Origin: Pyrodictiaceae archaeon
Lineage (GTDB): Archaea; Thermoproteota; Thermoprotei_A; Sulfolobales; Pyrodictiaceae
Direction of reading: 5' to 3'
Assembly: GCA_027033675.1 (NCBI GenBank)
Contig: JALVKZ010000131.1
Location: 1 to 12,838, forward strand
DNA length: 12,838 nt
Below, in pieces: positions 11,634 through 12,838 of the stretch. Made by a program: the position numbers and the translations under genes. Position 1 is the first letter of the stretch. The number at the start of each line of letters is the position of its first letter. The notes under the pieces were generated by a model. It was not told where the DNA came from. It searched no databases and worked only from the letters and a program-made list of their open reading frames with translations.

Positions 11634-12671
11634 TTGAAGACCGGGGTAGTGGTAGCGCTCATAGTTGTTGGCGCATTGCTGCTTGTTGCCGCCCGTGCCT
11701 CGGGGCAGTCGTTGCTCGGGATGGGTGCTGCGCTTCTCCTAGTTGCTGTTTTCGGCGAGCTAGCTGTGTATGGCGTGGAGGGTCTCTCGGCCCGCGTTGG
11801 GCTAAGCGGCTATGCGTCGAGCGTTGTTGTTAACACTATAGCTGTGCTACCTGAGCTCTTCTCCGCCCTCGCTCTCGGGCTACGGGCGCTTGGTGCTGGG
11901 AATCAATGGCTTGCTGAGATAGCTTTGCTCTCGGTGCTGGTTAGTGCCTCTTTTAACTTCGTCGTGCTGGGCCTAGTAGGCCTAATAGCGAGGGGTGTCG
12001 GTGTAGCGGAGGAGACGCTGCACCTGGAGCTCCCCTTGATGAGGGTTACTGTTGCCTCTGTGGCTCTCCTCTCCGCCTACGCTGTTATAGAGGCTGGTCT
12101 CGGCTCTATCCACGGCTCTATTAGGGCCCCGGTAGCGCTTCTTGTCGCGCAGCTGGTCTTCTGGGCTTACTACGTAGCGATGGCTGTTAAGGGTGGACTA
12201 GGCGGGGAGAAGCACGAGGCTCCTCGTGGCTGGCTAGTCCTCCTGGTAACAGGTATGCTTGGCATGGTCTTCTCCGCGGAGGCTCTGGCGGGGAGCATAG
12301 AGGAGATGATACATAGCTTACACATAGAGCACCTAGGCGAGGCTGCGCTAGCCGTCGGGGTAGCGAGTAGCGCGCCCGAGGCGGTGCTAGCACTGCTAGC
12401 CACTAGGAGGGGGAGAGCCCAGGAAGCCACCGGGGGCTTGCTAGCCGCCTCCTCTACGTCGCTGCTCCTCATCTATCCCCTGGTCTACATGCCGCTCGCC
12501 AAGGCCTTGCCGATGGACGCGTTCACGACCTATACGCTCGCGATGCTCGCAGCAATACTCTGGGTCACGAAGAGGAGCCTAGCACACGAGAACATGCTGG
12601 ACGCTGGCGAGGCTTTATACATACTCGTACTAGCCTCTACAGCGATGGCTACGCTAGCGGCGGTGAAATAA
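11634..12671 (+). CDS. CaCA-family cation (Ca2+/Na+ or H+) exchanger
   Basis: This integral membrane protein has about 345 residues from TTG 11634. It has about ten hydrophobic segments in two halves, each with a CaCA alpha-repeat: the first around GYASSVVVNTIAVLPELFSA and NQWLAEIALLSVLVSASFN, the second around HLGEAALAVGVASSAPEAVL and ATGGLLAASSTSLL. The PE dipeptides and the S/N-rich second parts are the ion-binding elements of the Na+/Ca2+ exchanger superfamily. A histidine/glutamate-rich loop (EEMIHSLHIEHLGEA) precedes the second repeat. The protein would export Ca2+ or another cation using an ion gradient; the coupling ion cannot be read. GTG 11562 would add 24 non-membrane residues; TATA-like CTATTTATT at about 11574-11583 lies inside that extension, which favours the later start. 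Confidence 0.8.
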   Translation: MKTGVVVALIVVGALLLVAARASGQSLLGMGAALLLVAVFGELAVYGVEGLSARVGLSGYASSVVVNTIAVLPELFSALALGLRALGAGNQWLAEIALLSVLVSASFNFVVLGLVGLIARGVGVAEETLHLELPLMRVTVASVALLSAYAVIEAGLGSIHGSIRAPVALLVAQLVFWAYYVAMAVKGGLGGEKHEAPRGWLVLLVTGMLGMVFSAEALAGSIEEMIHSLHIEHLGEAALAVGVASSAPEAVLALLATRRGRAQEATGGLLAASSTSLLLIYPLVYMPLAKALPMDAFTTYTLAMLAAILWVTKRSLAHENMLDAGEALYILVLASTAMATLAAVK

Positions 12672-12716
12672 TGACTCTCCTTAACCGAATATGATGCATG
12701 GTTCCCCAGGGCTATT

Positions 12717-12770
12717 GTTTTGGTAATCTATTACTTGTTTTGATACTCTTTACTAGCTTCTTCTTTATCC
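12717..12770 (+). terminator. T-rich termination region after the exchanger gene
   Basis: Repeated T-tracts (TTGTTTTGG, CTTGTTTTGA, CTTCTTCTTTATCC) and the short palindrome GTAATCTATTAC follow the exchanger stop by about 45 bases. Archaeal RNA polymerase terminates at such consecutive T-tracts. Confidence 0.45.
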
Positions 12771-12774
12771 AAAG

Positions 12775-12786
12775 CCTTTTATTACT
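12775..12786 (+). promoter_or_regulatory. TATA-like box near the right edge
   Basis: CCTTTTATTACT lies about 40 bases before ATG 12821. The start expected about 25 bases downstream would leave a very short leader with AGGTG (12808-12812), 8 bases before the ATG. Confidence 0.35.
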
Positions 12787-12820
12787 CCATAGCACGGGGT
12801 AGCGCCTAGGTGCACTCTGT

Positions 12821-12838
12821 ATGGTGTACGTTAGCGTA
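12821..12838 (+). CDS. Start of a gene truncated by the right edge
   Basis: ATG 12821 opens a frame reading MVYVSV to the window end, with AGGTG 8 bases upstream and a TATA-like box at the expected distance. Six codons are too few to identify the product. The call rests on the promoter, Shine-Dalgarno and ATG spacing. Confidence 0.35.

Noticed and set aside
12170..12472. Minus-strand ORFs over the exchanger gene
   Set aside because: Antisense shadows of the second CaCA repeat, with an Ala/Ser/Pro bias typical of GC-rich reverse frames.
1..12838. CRISPR array, tRNA/rRNA genes, IS element or integrase
   Set aside because: No regularly spaced repeats, tRNA cloverleaf-like sequence, terminal inverted repeats or recombinase motifs were seen on either strand.

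Overview
The window looks like the chromosome of a hyperthermophilic archaeon, most likely a crenarchaeote of the Pyrodictiaceae type (Hyperthermus/Pyrodictium/Pyrolobus). The evidence is archaeal-type families (ATPase_2/DUF234, VapBC, a PCE-type HTH regulator, a PrmC/HemK2-like methyltransferase), TATA-like boxes with GGAGG or GGTG Shine-Dalgarno sites, many TTG and GTG starts, arginine codons dominated by AGG/AGA, and abundant CTAG tetranucleotides. The species is inferred and was not matched to a database.

Left block (1-2894). A truncated membrane-protein gene enters from the left edge and meets, tail to tail, a leftward cluster. In transcription order this is a small cysteine/histidine protein, a CooC-family P-loop ATPase with its CxC motif, a second diverged copy of the small protein, and an HTH regulator joined to it by a short or near overlap. 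A metallocentre ATPase flanked by two paralogous HxxCH...CPF...GC proteins suggests an uncharacterised metallocofactor-maturation unit. No carbon monoxide dehydrogenase is visible here.

Middle block (3059-7927). A VapBC toxin-antitoxin locus carries a TAG stop at codon 19 of the toxin and has no canonical start at the expected VapB N-terminus. It is followed by a membrane-anchored LEA14/WHy-domain protein (leftward), an HD-like helical protein with a C-terminal zinc ribbon that lacks the HD doublet (rightward), an archaeal ATPase_2/DUF234 protein (rightward), and a MetE-like protein without zinc ligands (leftward).

Accessory block (about 7928-10860). An AT-rich island holds a leftward two-gene operon: an OLD/AAA_15-21-type ABC ATPase and, 32 bases downstream, a stand-alone TOPRIM protein with a cysteine cluster. 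This is the architecture of split OLD-family defence systems such as PARIS, and it is the best candidate here for an undescribed system. Just outside the island on the same strand lies a short remnant sharing the RGSEKH motif of this ATPase, next to a truncated secreted-protein ORF. A 42-codon ORF upstream of the ATPase may be a third component or a remnant.

Right block (10962-12838). Core-type DNA resumes with a class I methyltransferase (NPPY motif), a CaCA-family cation/Ca2+ exchanger, a T-rich terminator region, and a probable promoter and start of a gene running off the right edge. No tRNA, rRNA, CRISPR array, transposase or integrase was seen.
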